Source: Sporobolomyces roseus
Taxonomy: Eukaryota > Basidiomycota > Microbotryomycetes > Sporidiobolales > Sporidiobolaceae
DNA: 64,000 nucleotides
Assembly (NCBI GenBank): GCA_016617785.1
Contig: JADILM010000005.1
Span: 1,240,001 to 1,304,000 of the forward strand
Direction of reading: 5' to 3'
Shown: piece by piece, positions 11,306 through 28,431 of the stretch
How positions within the stretch are numbered: the stretch's first letter is position 1
How the letters are laid out: each line of letters starts with the position of its first letter
Notes under the pieces: model-generated
What the model saw: the letters and a program-made list of their open reading frames with translations, nothing else
Database searches by the model: none
Told to the model about the DNA's origin: nothing
Translations under genes and position numbers: made by a program

Positions 11306-11530
11306 GATGAAGGAGCAGCTCAATTCACAAGATATAAACTACAACGCATCTTTTTCGGAAATAGCGAATTCTCGCAAAGTCCATTCTCGCTCAGAGTTCT
11401 GCCTCTGCACCCGTTCGATTTCATCTCGAATTGAAGAAAGCGGTCAGTGCGACCGATGAAACGGCTTACGAAATCAGTTTGAAATCGACTTTCTTCCTGA
11501 CCACCACCTCCTCCTCTCGGCCGCTGCAAC

Positions 11531-17837
<6,307 letters not shown>

Positions 17838-18054
17838 GACCTATTTTCTCGAACTATTCTTCTCGTTATTCTCGTCACACTTTAGATCCTCATTGTTGAT
17901 AATGCTATTATTCTCTCTATCTCATATTGAATCGTATCCCTTATTCAAAGAGTTCTCGAGCGACTGATCTCATCTTTTGAATTTGGCGAGAGAAGAGCTT
18001 TTTCCCTCTTCCAAATCAACCAACTACTCCTGCTTACTCAGAGACTAGCTAGAC

Positions 18055-19099
18055 ATGTCAGATCAACCTAAATCTATCCTCAAGAAACGAGCACGCTCTC
18101 CAGCAGTCGCTCCTACAACAGAGGAAGCTCCAACAACCAAAGGATTAATTCCATCTCAAGAACCGATCAACATCCCTTCATCAGAAGACGAGTCACAGGA
18201 AGAGGAAGACGAAGAGGATTTCTCAGCTGGAAGTGATGATGATGAGCTAGAGGAAGGAGATGAGGATGATGAGGATGCTATTAGAGATATGCTTGAAGAT
18301 GGTCAAGAGAGACCTGCAAAGAGTGAGTAGCTCTCTACTAGCTGTAGAAAGTCTTTCCATCAGCTAATCAAGTGATTGTACGGCGAATCTAGAGCTCAAA
18401 CATACTACACTCCGACCCACTACCGCCGATGCATTCTCAAACTCCCTTCAACACCTTCTCTCCCTTCCTTCAACTTCTTCCAACCCTGTACCCCTTAGAG
18501 CCCCTCCTTCAGCAGCAACTCTTCGACTTGAGCGACGTGCGAGAGGTGTCATCCGGGAAACGAAAGCCCAACATCTTTCGAGAGGTCACGTCCGGGATGT
18601 TATCGGTGGATGGGCTGCTCGACCACCCCTTCCTTTCAGTCAGTGGGAGTCCAAGTCGGCACGAGATTTCGAAAAGGCGCGAAGAGGAGGAAGTTTGGAA
18701 GAGGGTGAAACGGGTGCGGAACGAGAAAAGAGGTTGAGGAAATTGGCTCAACGTGGTGTCGTGAGATTGTTCAATGCCATTGGAGCAGCACAGGGTGTCA
18801 CTGGAAAGGATAAGGAGATTGAGGAGCAAGAGGCAAGGAAGAAGGCGGCAGTCAAGCTGAATGCTGGAGAAATCGAAAGTGGAGGAACCGTGAATCGACG
18901 ACCTAACGTTCTCGGTGGAAGAGGAAAAGGAGAAGCTCGTAAGTCGCTACTCTCTCCGCTCTGTGTGTGTTTACTCAACTCACGAACGTAAGCTAACATT
19001 CGCATTCGCAAAACAGTTACTAATCTTTCGAAAGCTTCTTTCCTCGACCTCATTCGAGCCGGAACGACGGCTGGTCCTGCTACTCCAGCGATCAAGTAA
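18055..19099 (+). CDS. RRP15: RRP15-like pre-60S ribosome-biogenesis protein
   Basis: Three exons (18055..18322, 18393..18938, 19017..19099), joins in phase 1 each time, 298 aa. The N-terminus starts with SILKKRARSP, then a Glu/Asp-rich tract (about 42-80). The conserved Rrp15p domain covers about 110-240: RARGVIRETKAQHLSRGHV, then EREKRLRKLAQRGVVRLFNA and IGAAQ, where the R-L-F-N-A-I/V-x-x-A-Q stretch is diagnostic. A short C-terminal exon encodes LTNLSKASFLDLIRAG, also a feature of the family. Rrp15 is nucleolar, binds pre-60S particles and is needed for 27S pre-rRNA processing. Intron 2 has a CTAAC branch. The start is the first ATG after a short AT-rich leader, 217 bp past the ABC transporter stop. 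Confidence 0.88.
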
Positions 19100-20458
19100 T
19101 CGAACTCACCCCTGCATTGCGATCACTTTGTCGTTCACTCAACTACTCGCATCACAGTCTCCGTTGCGCTACGATAATCGCCCGCTTCGAGCTCTCTCTC
19201 GATCCCGTTCACCCACTCCTCATCTGCGTGTTCAAGTCAGGCTCATCGGATCGTCAAGAAGAGTTGGTGCGCCTTTTCTTGACGATTGGCCCGGTTCCGC
19301 ACACTTGAGGAAGTCTTCCTCAGCCTCAGGCAACCGTCGTTGCGCTCTCCGATCCATCTCCCTTCGACTTGTACTGCGCCTCGCTCTCCTCGCGAGTAGC
19401 CGTCGGCTCGACACTGCCGAAGCTCTCAAAAGTCGCAGAGAACCGAGAGAAAGGTATTTGACTGGGCTGCGACCTTCTTCGCATGTTCCCTTTCGTCTTG
19501 AGCTCGGCAACAAACTAGCGAAGCTGCGCTGTAGATCTCCTTGAATGTCGGCAGGACAAGTGGGGACCGATAGAGCGATTTCTCTGCTCTTCCCTTATGC
19601 CGTTGGGAAAGAGCTGACGCTTCGTTTTCAAGGCAGTTCTTGCGAACGGGTCACCGCGATTCTACTTCTTCTTGGTCGCTTTCGCTTGAAGGAACTCTTC
19701 CTTGCTTTGACTCCGTCCGTCCGTGGAAGGTGTGCGAAAAGCGTGGGCGGTCAAAGAGGGGAACGCTTACTCACCTCGCTCCGAATCGGAAGAGGTCGCA
19801 AGGTTCCTTTACCTTCGCTTTTACAAAACTGCCAGATGGCGCTCTCGGCTCTGTTCGCGCGAGAGTTGAAGTCGAGGAACGCCGAAATGGCATGGAATGC
19901 TAGTTGCGAATGTGCCCGAGAATGAGAGTCGTCGATCAGACTGGTTTTCGCTGACAAAAAAGCAGAATCGCGATTCTGCTGCCTTCGTTGGGGCTCCAAA
20001 GCGGGGGATAGGGAGAAGGTTCCTATCACTCGAGTTCTCCGCTTCAGCTACGCACGCTGCAGATCTCGCAAGGATCCGAAGCTGTCGCTCGAACAAACTC
20101 GCTTGTAGACTTGCGAGCGGGATGAAGCAAGAATAGCTCTTCACACATTAGCCCTTAGTCGAGAATGCGACGATCAGACTGTCCAATGAATGAAAGTCGA
20201 GATGAAGTAGGCTCAATCGGGTAAGGAAGGGAAGCGTAATTGAAAATTGTCCGATCTCACTTGTTTTGCCCCACAATCCCCGTGACCTCGGGAACTCCTC
20301 CACTCTGCAAAAACCCTCCGACGTCGTCCTTTCCAAAAGAGAAGTTTTTTAGTTGGCTTCGAAGGTTGCTTTGTTTCCATCTCCCTCTCTCGCCCTATAA
20401 CCGAAACTCTCAACTTCAACCCAACTACAACCTCAAACTTAGCTCTAACATAAGCAAG
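19100..20458. other. Gene-free region, 1.36 kb
   Basis: Between RRP15 and the acetate transporter, both on the plus strand. A 126-aa plus-strand frame (19545..19925) and several antisense frames exist but lack recognisable domains, and no intron signals tie them together. It reads as intergenic plus promoter and leader of the acetate transporter; CT-rich sequence precedes the ATG at 20459. Confidence 0.45.
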
Positions 20459-22217
20459 ATGTCAGGATTCGACGCTCAACACACCGCAGTCGATGTCGAG
20501 AAAGGTGCCCACGGATCTCACCACAACCACTCGAACGGTTCAGTTGCGAATGGAAACTCTCACTACTCATCTCAAGAAGGAGGAGCACCATTGAACTTGC
20601 GCAACATCACTCCTGGAGGACACCCTCTTGACCGCGTTAGTTTCTCCTGCCAAAATAGCCCAACTTTTTACCATTCGCTGACTTTTGTTGTCCCTTCTGC
20701 AGAGTCAACCCGCGTTCCCTACTTACCACAGACGATTCGCCAACCCTGCTCCTCTCGGACTATGTGGTTTCGCGTTGACTACCTTCATGCTGTGAGTGGA
20801 AATTGACTTTTTGTGTGGGGTCGAAGTACTTTTTTAGCTGACTTTCGCGCCTCTGCTATCTCGCCAACAGCTCTCTCATCAATAGTGAGTTCTCATTCAC
20901 ACTTTCTGAACGGATACGTGAAGCGGGAAGTAGCGTGAGAGACGGAGGGAAGACAGGAGAGGAATGTTGGGATTTCGACGGGACAGTGCACTGATTTCCT
21001 TTTGTATTGTTCGACAGTGTCAACTCGAGGTGTCACAGTGCCTAATGTCGTAGTCGGTCCCGCTCTCTTCTACGGTGGATTGGCGCAACTTTTGGCAGGA
21101 AGTGAGTATCATTCCCTTTCTTCGCACCCCGTTCTCGCTTCTCGCTATCCATACTAGGAGCAAACGATACTGACGATCTTGCTCTGCGCAGTGTGGGAGT
21201 TTGCCGTCGGGTGAGCTTCGAGAATTGTTCGGAACGAAACGATCGGCTACTGACGATTTCCACCTCTTCCCTGTTCCGCGTCTTCAGTAACACTTTCGGA
21301 GCTACCGCTTTCTGTGAGTTCATTTGTCGACTCTTCAGACGAGGTCGGCTATATGAGACGCGCAACGACCTCGTCTGCATCTTCGGAACTCGCAAACTGA
21401 CTTTTCTTTTTCTTTTCTAGCTTCTTACGGTGCTTTCTGGCTATCATACGCGTATGTCATCGCCGCCTCGTCGACGCCTTACCCCCGATGTCTGATCTTG
21501 TTTTTCGCTGTTCTCAGCTTCATCGTTAGTCCGTGGTCATCAATTGCCAGCTCTTACGAAGTTGAGGGCATGTTCGCCAACGGTGTAGCGTTCTTCTTGT
21601 TCGGATGGGTGAGTGCACCTCTGTCCTCTCACACGAGATCGGAGTACAAGACTGACCGATTCGGCTTGCACCAGTTCATTTTCACTTTCATCATGCTTCT
21701 CGCCTCCCTTCGATCCTCCATCGCTCTTACCGGTGTCTTCTTCTTCCTCACGATGTATGTAAAGCTCTGCTGTGTCATCGCGGTCGTCTAGTCGTCTAGT
21801 CAGCCGGAGGCTGACTCTTTTCTCAACTTTCAGTACTTTCCTTCTCCTCGGTATCGCTGAACTCGGAGTTGGCAACGCCTCGGCCATTCACACTGCCGGA
21901 GGAGCGTTTGGAATCATTACCGCGTTTAACGCCTGGTGTAAGGATTCTCCCATAAACCGAAAGGGGAACGAGTTTTTACCCAAAACACTCCGTTTCCCTC
22001 GTTTTCGACCAAGTTTTCGCTGACACTCTGTTCTTTCTCTTGTGTGCACAATAGATGTAGCTGCTGCTAACCTCATCGTAAGTGCCCGTTCTCTCCTTCT
22101 AGTCATCCTGTGATTCAAGGAACTGACCCAAAGCTTGGTTTCGTTTTCGTTTCCAAACAGACTCCCGACACTTCCTACATCGTCCTCCCTGTGGGTGACA
22201 TGAGTAAGAAGGACTAA
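20459..22217 (+). CDS. GPR1/FUN34/YaaH (SatP/Ady2) acetate transporter
   Basis: Twelve exons give only 264 aa: 20459..20635, 20703..20791, 20871..20884, 21018..21101, 21192..21210, 21288..21313, 21421..21451, 21518..21608, 21675..21754, 21834..21937, 22055..22077, 22161..22217. Exon sizes are 177, 89, 14, 84, 19, 26, 31, 91, 80, 104, 23 and 57 nt, and every junction holds frame. The family signature NPAPLGL follows a ~65-residue His/Ser-rich N-terminus; six membrane helices follow, with GLAQLLAGMWEFAVGNTFGA and SSYGAFWLSYA, then FGWFIFTFIM and AHTAGGAFGI-like AIHTAGGAFGIITA, and a short C-tail DMSKKD. Family members carry acetate or succinate, or regulate acetate/ammonium responses, at the plasma membrane. 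The intron density, including exons of 14, 19, 23 and 26 nt, is extreme even for this window. Confidence 0.92.
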
Positions 22218-23098
22218 ACGTCCGGCGCTACAGGGCTCTCGCCGTCGTCGCGTACATTTTCGAGGATGTAAATCGATCATATACGACTCCAATTTCAATT
22301 CATTCGCTACTTCCTCTCATTCTAATCTCTCTTCAGTTCTCTACTTTGGGTGTCTCCTTCTTGTACGTTCATATGCAACTGTGTCCCGATGCAGCAATTC
22401 CATACTTCAGCAGTCAATCGAGTTTTTGCGAGTTTGCGAAAAGCCGTTCTCGAGAGACCACCGTCTGTAAGTCACCATTGTGGTGCATCCGACAGTGGTC
22501 GTCGGTCGATGGCTGTGCAGTCTGGAATCGCTAGTATGGAGATCTGTGCATGATTGGGGAACAGTGATTCCGGGCAGTCTTGATTCTGCAAAGTTTTGTG
22601 AGCAGTCTCTGTCACCTCTCAGCGCGTTTCGATTTCGAACTCCCACATTTGTGTCAAGCCCCACATGTTAGACAGTGCAAGGACATACTGGTGGGAGGAA
22701 ATCAAGCGGAATCGACGTCGTGAGAGACTTTGGAACCACTGAATCTATCAATTTGAAGGTCGTCGACAGCAGCATGCCTTGCGCAGTCAGAGCACAAACA
22801 GATGTATAGGAGACTCTTTGCATGGGATCAGGCCAGCGCCGTTGACACTTTCCGAGGAAAGTTGGAAAAATGAAAGTATGGGTAGTATGGATTAGACGCT
22901 AGAGCAATAATAGTGTGAAGGGAAAGATACAACAATGTCAATGATAGTAGCTACAACCTCGCAGAAAAGGCACAAGGTCTAGTGGGAATTCTGATGGAAC
23001 AATTTCATGAGCAAATGTAGCGAGAGAACTTCACGAAGAATCGAACGGAGCTTACCTTTCCTGATTCTCTCCTCTCTCTCTCCATCTCTCGCTCTCCA
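22218..23098. other. Intergenic, 881 bp
   Basis: Convergent 3' flanks of the acetate transporter (+) and the small Cys-rich gene (-). Only short frames without domains are present. Nothing else is seen. Confidence 0.45.
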
Positions 23099-23515
23099 CT
23101 ATCTCATCACAGTCTCTCCTGTCCCAATTGGTGGAGGCGGCACGCTCATTCCCTCCTTTCCCTCTGGTTGACCCCTAATCACTCGATTCTCGTTGTTTTC
23201 TCCAGCGTGATTCCCTTCGAACCGTGGATCATCATCGGAGAAACCGCAAGAAAGGCAGGATTGACAGCATTTAGGAGTCGAAGGACAGCAGGAACATGAG
23301 GATTTACCTAGTTCAATCAACACACTTCTTAGTCAGCTGAAGCGAGAAAGGAGTAGAGGGCATTGTAGATCATACTATAAGGCATGAATGAAGACATCTA
23401 CGATGATCAGAGAGTGTCAGCATCGAATGAGCAGAGACTCGAGAGATCAAGATTGAATCTCGAAGGGGAAGCGCGAAGGGGAGCTTACGAGGGACACTAG
23501 GATCTCTTGACACAT
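23099..23515 (-). CDS. Small cysteine-rich protein (metallothionein-like Cys cluster)
   Basis: Three exons, 23489..23515 (27 nt), 23376..23397 (22 nt) and 23099..23307, give 85 aa. Both introns (91 and 68 nt) have standard donors (GTAAGC, GTATGA), CTGAC branch sites and TAG acceptors, and the joins hold frame, so the model is well supported despite the tiny exons. After a short hydrophobic N-terminus (MCQEILVSLMSSFMPYS) comes a cluster KSSCSCCPSTPKCCQSCLSC, seven Cys in about 17 residues spaced C-x-CC-x5-CC-x2-C-x2-C. A polar tail (DDDPRFEGNHAGENN, then SVPPPPIGTG) completes the protein. The Cys pattern resembles metal-binding peptides such as metallothioneins or palmitoylated Cys-rich membrane-anchor motifs; neither can be chosen from sequence. 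There is no clear signal peptide. Confidence 0.6.
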
Positions 23516-23978
23516 TGTATAGATGTTCTGATCGCTTGGGATCGAGCTGCGTGGAGGTGTGTTTATAGAGTCGAGGTTGTGAAAAAGTTGAGAGAGAATC
23601 TGAGAAGTCTGTTTTTAGGTTGAAATTTGGACAGAGAACTTGAGTTGATTCGAAGGAACTGATCCGAATCTTGGTTTCGTTTTCGCTTGTTCGCTTGCAA
23701 CAGAGTCCCGATCCGTGCCTTTCGTCGGCCTCTCCATCGCAGGTCGCGGACAGGAATTGCCACGATTGATACTCTCCGCCACCTTGGTCAACCCGACAAC
23801 GTACACTCGCGGTGCCGGCGAATCGAGTAGAGAATGTTGTTAATAAGAAACTTCACTTCTTTCACATTGATCTCTTCACATCCTCTGCATCCCTACCTCT
23901 TTCACCTGTACGTCTCCAATACCACTCACTTTCTGAGCTTCCGTACCCTTTGCTCCCCGCTCCTCAACCCAATTCCAC
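23516..23978. other. Intergenic, 463 bp
   Basis: Promoter side of the Cys-rich gene and 3' flank of RPN12. No supported gene. Confidence 0.45.
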
Positions 23979-25087
23979 CTAGACGATACTCTCCAATTCC
24001 TTCGCGTACCCAATCGTAGCGCTCACCACTTTATTCCTATCCAATTCTCTCAGGTCCTCTTCCCCACCTTGACCAGTCGCCATGAGTTGAGGAACACCAG
24101 TCGAAGATTGTGGGAGATGGGAGGGGTGTAAGGGGGAGGAAGGGAAATGGAGTAAATTCGTAGAGGGGTCGAGGTACCAATTACGCTATTCACCCTTTAA
24201 GGTCATCAGCTCACAGAAACTTTTCAGTACAAGTAAGGACGGAGAAAAAGCGTACGGATGAAGCGTATTCTTTCACTTCCTCTTCGGAATCGAAGAACAA
24301 GAGAGTCTTTGCGTCGACTAAGGGTAAGTGGGAATAGGCTTTCTCGTCACATGTTGCGATCTCGTTTCGGACTGTCGAGATCAAGGTTGAAGTGAAATGG
24401 GAGAATTCTGGGAGGGGGAGAGAAGAAGAGGAGGAGTTTGAGGAGGAACGACAAAGGGACCAGACGCGCGAGTAGGATCCTTCCATTAGAGATCTTTCGA
24501 GCTGTGAGCAAGGAGCAATCCTACGTCAACTCGGTTCAGAGTTCGTGAAAGTAGAGAAAAGTTCGTTTTGCTCACCTTTAAAACCCAATCGACTTGTTTA
24601 CTTTCAACGACCCTCTGATCGAGCGTCTCCAACACGGTATGAAACTCTGCGATCCTATTCAAACTGAGCAACCTCAACAAGTTCAATCCCGTTACACTAG
24701 CCTGGTTCTGACTTGGTTCGAGTTTGTTCGCGACGGGCGAGTTTTGTTGGTAGTAAGAAGAGTCGAGGAGGGATAGGTAGCGTTCGAAGGATGAAGTGTC
24801 GGAGGTACGAATGGAATGGATTGCACCTATTTCGAGGATTTCACGGGCGGTGGAGAGGGGTCCAGGTTCGAGTGAGGATGAAGAAGGGAAGAGTAAACCG
24901 AGTTCGGCTAATTGGATCTGATACCTCAGCAGATGATGGTCAGTATAGTAACGGGGAGTAGGTAAGGGAGGCCAGGCAATACCTTTAGCTGAGAGAGTAA
25001 TGAGGTAATTTTAGTTGAATCTGGAGAACTAGATTGCCACTCTTGTTTGAGTTGCGAGTAGAGTTGAGTAGCTAATTGATCGCCCAT
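23979..25087 (-). CDS. RPN12: 26S proteasome lid subunit RPN12 (PSMD8)
   Basis: Four exons (24983..25087, 24576..24917, 24256..24501, 23979..24185), all joins phase 0, 299 aa. Homology to yeast Rpn12 and human PSMD8 is clear along the length: REILEIGAIHSIR near 70, LNLLRLLSLNRIAEFHTVLE near 130, LERSLMEGSYSRVW near 165, STVRNEIATCDEKAYSHLPL near 200, ALLFFDSEEEV-like LLFFDSEEEVKEYA near 225, RNWYLD, and the C-terminal YAKELESIV, matching the conserved end used for incorporation of the lid into the proteasome. It is a PCI-family scaffold of the 19S regulatory particle. The ATG at 25087 is the first in frame; the open frame continues upstream but has no ATG. It is transcribed divergently from PRE3. 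Confidence 0.93.
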
Positions 25088-25356
25088 GATGTGGTTGTTG
25101 TTATCAGTCAGGTTCAAGTGTTTGAGTTCTTCTGAAGGAGTTGAAGTGTTGGGTCGCTTTGATGAACTGATTGAAGAAGGAGAAGAAGGTCGTGGTCGCT
25201 TGGATTGACTAGAGGAAGGAGGAGGAGGAGGAGCCAGTTTGGATAGAGTCAGCAAAGAGTGAGTGCGAGGGAGAGAGCAAGAGAGAGGCAAACGTCGTCA
25301 GCGAATTCGCACTCATCTTCCAACTCTTCACTCCTATTCAAATTCGACTCTCAATC
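25088..25356. promoter_or_regulatory. Shared divergent promoter of RPN12 and PRE3 (269 bp)
   Basis: The only DNA between the start codons of two proteasome genes that must be made in step. It holds GA-rich sequence and, at 25284..25292, AGAGGCAAA, which agrees with the Rpn4-bound PACE element GGTGGCAAA of ascomycete yeasts at 7 of 9 positions. Whether basidiomycetes use that element is not established, so the site is only a candidate. Confidence 0.45.
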
Positions 25357-26284
25357 ATGATGCAAGATGGTTCATTAGATTCAGCAGGAGTGATCCCTTC
25401 CCTCTCTCATATCAAAGCGGGAGAGATGAACTTGGGTGTACGCAATCCATTCCCCCATCTCTTACTCCTAGCTAACTTACTCCCTATACAGACCTCGATC
25501 ATGGCAGTAGCATTCCAAGGTGGCGTAGTAATCGGCGCAGATTCAAGAACGACTATGGGAAGTTATATCGCCAATCGAGTAACCGACAAACTCACCTATC
25601 TACACGATAGGATCTACTGCTGTCGTTCAGGTTCAGCTGCTGATACTCAAGTAAGCACACCCTCGACTGCTCTCTCTCTCCCCAATTCCAACTCACGCTT
25701 TGAAATTGCAGGCAGTAGCGGATGTAACTCATGCACAACTTCAACAATACTCGATGGTACACCAACAATCTCCTTCAGTACACGTAGCAGCGACCATGTT
25801 GGAAGGATTATGTTACTCAAACAAGGACAGGTTATCAGCGGGAATCATCGTTGCGGGTTGGGATCCAATTTCAGGAGGAACCGTTTACAACATTCCTTTG
25901 GGAGGTGGGTTGTTCAAAGGTCCATGGGCGATCGGTGGGAGTGGTTCGACGTATATTTATGGGTACTGCGATGCGACGTTCAGGGAGGGTTGGGGAAGAG
26001 ATGAAACGGTAGAATTCGTTAGGAATGGTATGTTCCTATCTATTCTCTTTCTCGAAAATTGGGCTGATTCGATTGTCGAGTTATAGCTTTGGCTCTGGCC
26101 ATGTCAAGAGATGGTAGTTCGGGAGGTACGATCAGATTGGCAATTATTACAGAAGATGGTGTAGAGAGGATTTTCGTGCCAGGAGACAAGTTACCTCGTG
26201 AGTTCTCAGTCTCTTTCACTCTCCTGTGCTCGAACTCAGAATTGATGAAGATTGTCTCTTGCAGAGTTCTGGGAGAAATCGTAG
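25357..26284 (+). CDS. PRE3: 20S proteasome beta-1 subunit (caspase-like), PRE3/PSMB6
   Basis: Five exons (25357..25437, 25492..25650, 25712..26027, 26087..26197, 26265..26284), 228 aa. Exon 1 encodes a 27-residue propeptide ending in LG, and exon 2 begins exactly at the catalytic threonine: [20 protein letters not shown]. Counting from that Thr1, the active-site Asp17 (GADSR) and Lys33 (VTDKLTY) are in place, so the subunit should be autocatalytically processed and active. Further conserved parts are [20 protein letters not shown] and [17 protein letters not shown]. The last exon is 20 nt (QFWEKS plus stop). Known role: cleavage after acidic residues in the core particle. A second ATG directly follows the first. 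The gene is divergent from RPN12. Confidence 0.95.
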
Positions 26285-26657
26285 ATCGCTCGGGTAAGGA
26301 AGAAAGCTTGTTCTGAAATCGTTTATAGTACCCAATCACTTCGCTCTATTCCCTTCGTGCTTCGGCCCGCTCTCCAGCTCGCGGTTCGGAAGCTCTACCT
26401 ACCGAGAAATAGCGAACGAACAACAGAGCCCGCACTGGTGAAGGAGAGGGAAGCGGATGAGCAGAGATCCGTCATTCACTTCAGATTCTTGACTCCCATG
26501 GATTCGATTCTTTTGGGCGTTTGGCTCATGCTCTGCGTTATTTTCGTCCGAAGTCGCGGAGCGACGACAGAGCTTCGAATGAGATCATGACAAAGTACAA
26601 ACTGAAATTTCAAACGTAGTTCTTATCAAGTTCCCCGTCTCTTCCCGACAAATGAGT
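26285..26657. other. Intergenic, 373 bp
   Basis: Convergent 3' ends of PRE3 (+) and the first F-box-like gene (-). No gene is seen. Confidence 0.45.
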
Positions 26658-27704
26658 TCAAGCGCGACACAATCTGATCTTCATCTCCTCACATTCCTCT
26701 TCGAGTTCCGTCAAATCCGTCCGGGTTGCGCGATATCTGATCGTTTTGATTCCCGGGGAATCTGAAATGTCGTTGACGATCCGCCTCAAGCACCAATCGG
26801 CGTCTAGCATATTGACGTACAAGACCGTGACGGAGGAAGGGATCCGTTCGATGAGGCTGCGAGAAGCTGTCAACAACCTTTCGAGTGCGAAAGAGTGTGA
26901 ATCACCGGAAAGAATGAGTGTCCTCAACGTCGTGAGCTGCTCAAACTCGTCGAGGATGGTCTCGAATCGGTCTGGGCGGTCATCTGCTCCAGCATAGCTC
27001 CTCCTAGGGATGGGGTTCACGGTGTAGAATTCGAGACGTTCGAGATTGGTGAAGTTCGATAGTGAGAGTTGTCGCCATACGTCTTTTGTGAAGTGGACCT
27101 TGAGCGAAGTGATGCCGGGGAGTATGGTAGAGATTGGGGAATCGATCGCGAGGGCGGAGTCTCCAGTTTCGAGCGTTGCGTAGGAGCTGGCGAGGTTGGG
27201 GAGACTGTAGACATTGACACCCTCCTTGAGAACGAGGTGAACCGAGGGGACGGGGGAGGGTTTGCTCTGAAAATGGAGAAGGCGTGCATCGATCAGGTCG
27301 AGACCGATGGGATTGGATAGAACGACGTTTTGCAGTTTCGGAAGAATCCTGATAATTTCCTCGAAAATGAATCCCGAATTTCCCATTTCCTCGAAAGCGC
27401 GCTTGTCTCTATGCACCGACGACGTCGATAACTCGATATCGCGTACGAGGATCTGAAGGTGCGGCTTCCTTTCCAGCATTCGCAACGTGGCTAATGATTC
27501 GACTAGAACCTGAGGTGTATCCTGTTCGCGACCGAAGATGAAGTCTGTGTGATCCCGAACGATGATATTGGCCTTGCGGTACAGAAGAGGGCGAGCGGCA
27601 TTGAGCATGACTTTCGAAGTGCGGCAGCATTGAGCGAGTGAAAGCTTGTCCTTCACGTTCTCCAAAATCATCTGGAGAAGGTCGAGGGGAAGAGAGGGGA
27701 TCAT
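26658..27704 (-). CDS. F-box/LRR-like protein 1 of a four-gene array
   Basis: Intronless, 348 aa. It starts with an F-box-like helix pair, SLPLDLLQMILENV, then LAQCCRTSKVMLNAARPLLYR, the pattern of fungal F-box proteins (L-P-x-D/E-L-x-x-x-I-L ... C-R-x-S-K). The rest has irregular leucine-rich spacing (LERLEFYTVNPIP, LTTLRTLILSGD) as in LRR-type substrate-recognition domains. F-box proteins bridge Skp1 and the substrate in SCF ubiquitin ligases; the target cannot be deduced. The C-terminus (EECEEMKIRL) resembles the end of the third and fourth members (GIRLSLN, GIKLSLN). All four genes lie head to tail on the minus strand, spaced 0.5-0.8 kb apart, which suggests tandem duplication. Confidence 0.7.
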   Translation of the reverse strand: MIPSLPLDLLQMILENVKDKLSLAQCCRTSKVMLNAARPLLYRKANIIVRDHTDFIFGREQDTPQVLVESLATLRMLERKPHLQILVRDIELSTSSVHRDKRAFEEMGNSGFIFEEIIRILPKLQNVVLSNPIGLDLIDARLLHFQSKPSPVPSVHLVLKEGVNVYSLPNLASSYATLETGDSALAIDSPISTILPGITSLKVHFTKDVWRQLSLSNFTNLERLEFYTVNPIPRRSYAGADDRPDRFETILDEFEQLTTLRTLILSGDSHSFALERLLTASRSLIERIPSSVTVLYVNMLDADWCLRRIVNDISDSPGIKTIRYRATRTDLTELEEECEEMKIRLCRA

Positions 27705-28431
27705 AGTGAGGATTCGAAAGTTGTAAGGAGGATGAAGTGAGTGTTCGAGGAATGTTTCGAGGGAGAACTGAGGAAGCGAGGGAGAAGGTTAGTTCAACTC
27801 CCTTGATACCTCGAGAGATCGACACAGGGACGCACTCGTGAGAGCTTTAGCAAGCTATGTATGGTTCGAGCTGGTCTTTTTATTCCTGGAGAGTCGAGAG
27901 AAAGAGAGAGTTGACCCCGAAGATGAAGAGTTTGAAGGGAAGAGGTAGAGCGAAGGAGTGTCGAGAGTTGAGGTGAGCGACTTCGAGCTGATAATATGAG
28001 TGATCTGGAGCGATTCGTAAACTGTCTCGGGCGACCTTGAAAAAAGCGAGTGAGGGGGAGGAGGACAAGAGGAGAAAGAGAGCGACCGTGCTACTTCTCG
28101 TCTTGAAAGATCGACTGTGACAGGAGAGTACACTAGGACTACTCTGCCGAGGCGGTATAGCGAAGTTCGGGCAAGGACTTCGTAGTTGCGAGGGAAATCG
28201 ACGTTTCCAAGAAGTTTCGCAACCTCGAGACACGCTGACTCGTCTTTGAGATCACGGACTCGCAATCAGCTTGTATGGTAGAGAACACAGATTGCACGAA
28301 CAGACACCGAAATTCATGACGAGCGAGCAAAGCTTCTTGAATTTCAAAGCCAAACAAAACAATTTCTCAAGCTGATACGTTTCTGCCTTCTTCGTTGCTG
28401 TTAGACCTCGAATCGTGATCTTTTGTCCGAC
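27705..28431. other. Intergenic, 727 bp, between F-box-like genes 1 and 2
   Basis: Holds the promoter of gene 1 and the 3' flank of gene 2. Minus-strand frames of 117-136 residues overlap here but show no F-box, no LRR and no other domain. It could hide a degraded copy; nothing identifiable remains. Confidence 0.4.

Noticed and set aside
19545..19925. 126-aa plus-strand frame between RRP15 and the acetate transporter
   Set aside because: No domain, no splice signals, overlapping antisense frames of similar length; treated as chance.
25088..25291. N-terminal extension of RPN12 (Ser/Pro-rich open frame upstream)
   Set aside because: The frame is open but contains no ATG before 25087, and the family starts near this point.
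27855..28265. Minus-strand frame of 136 residues between F-box-like genes 1 and 2
   Set aside because: No F-box or leucine-rich pattern, and two other frames are open over the same stretch.
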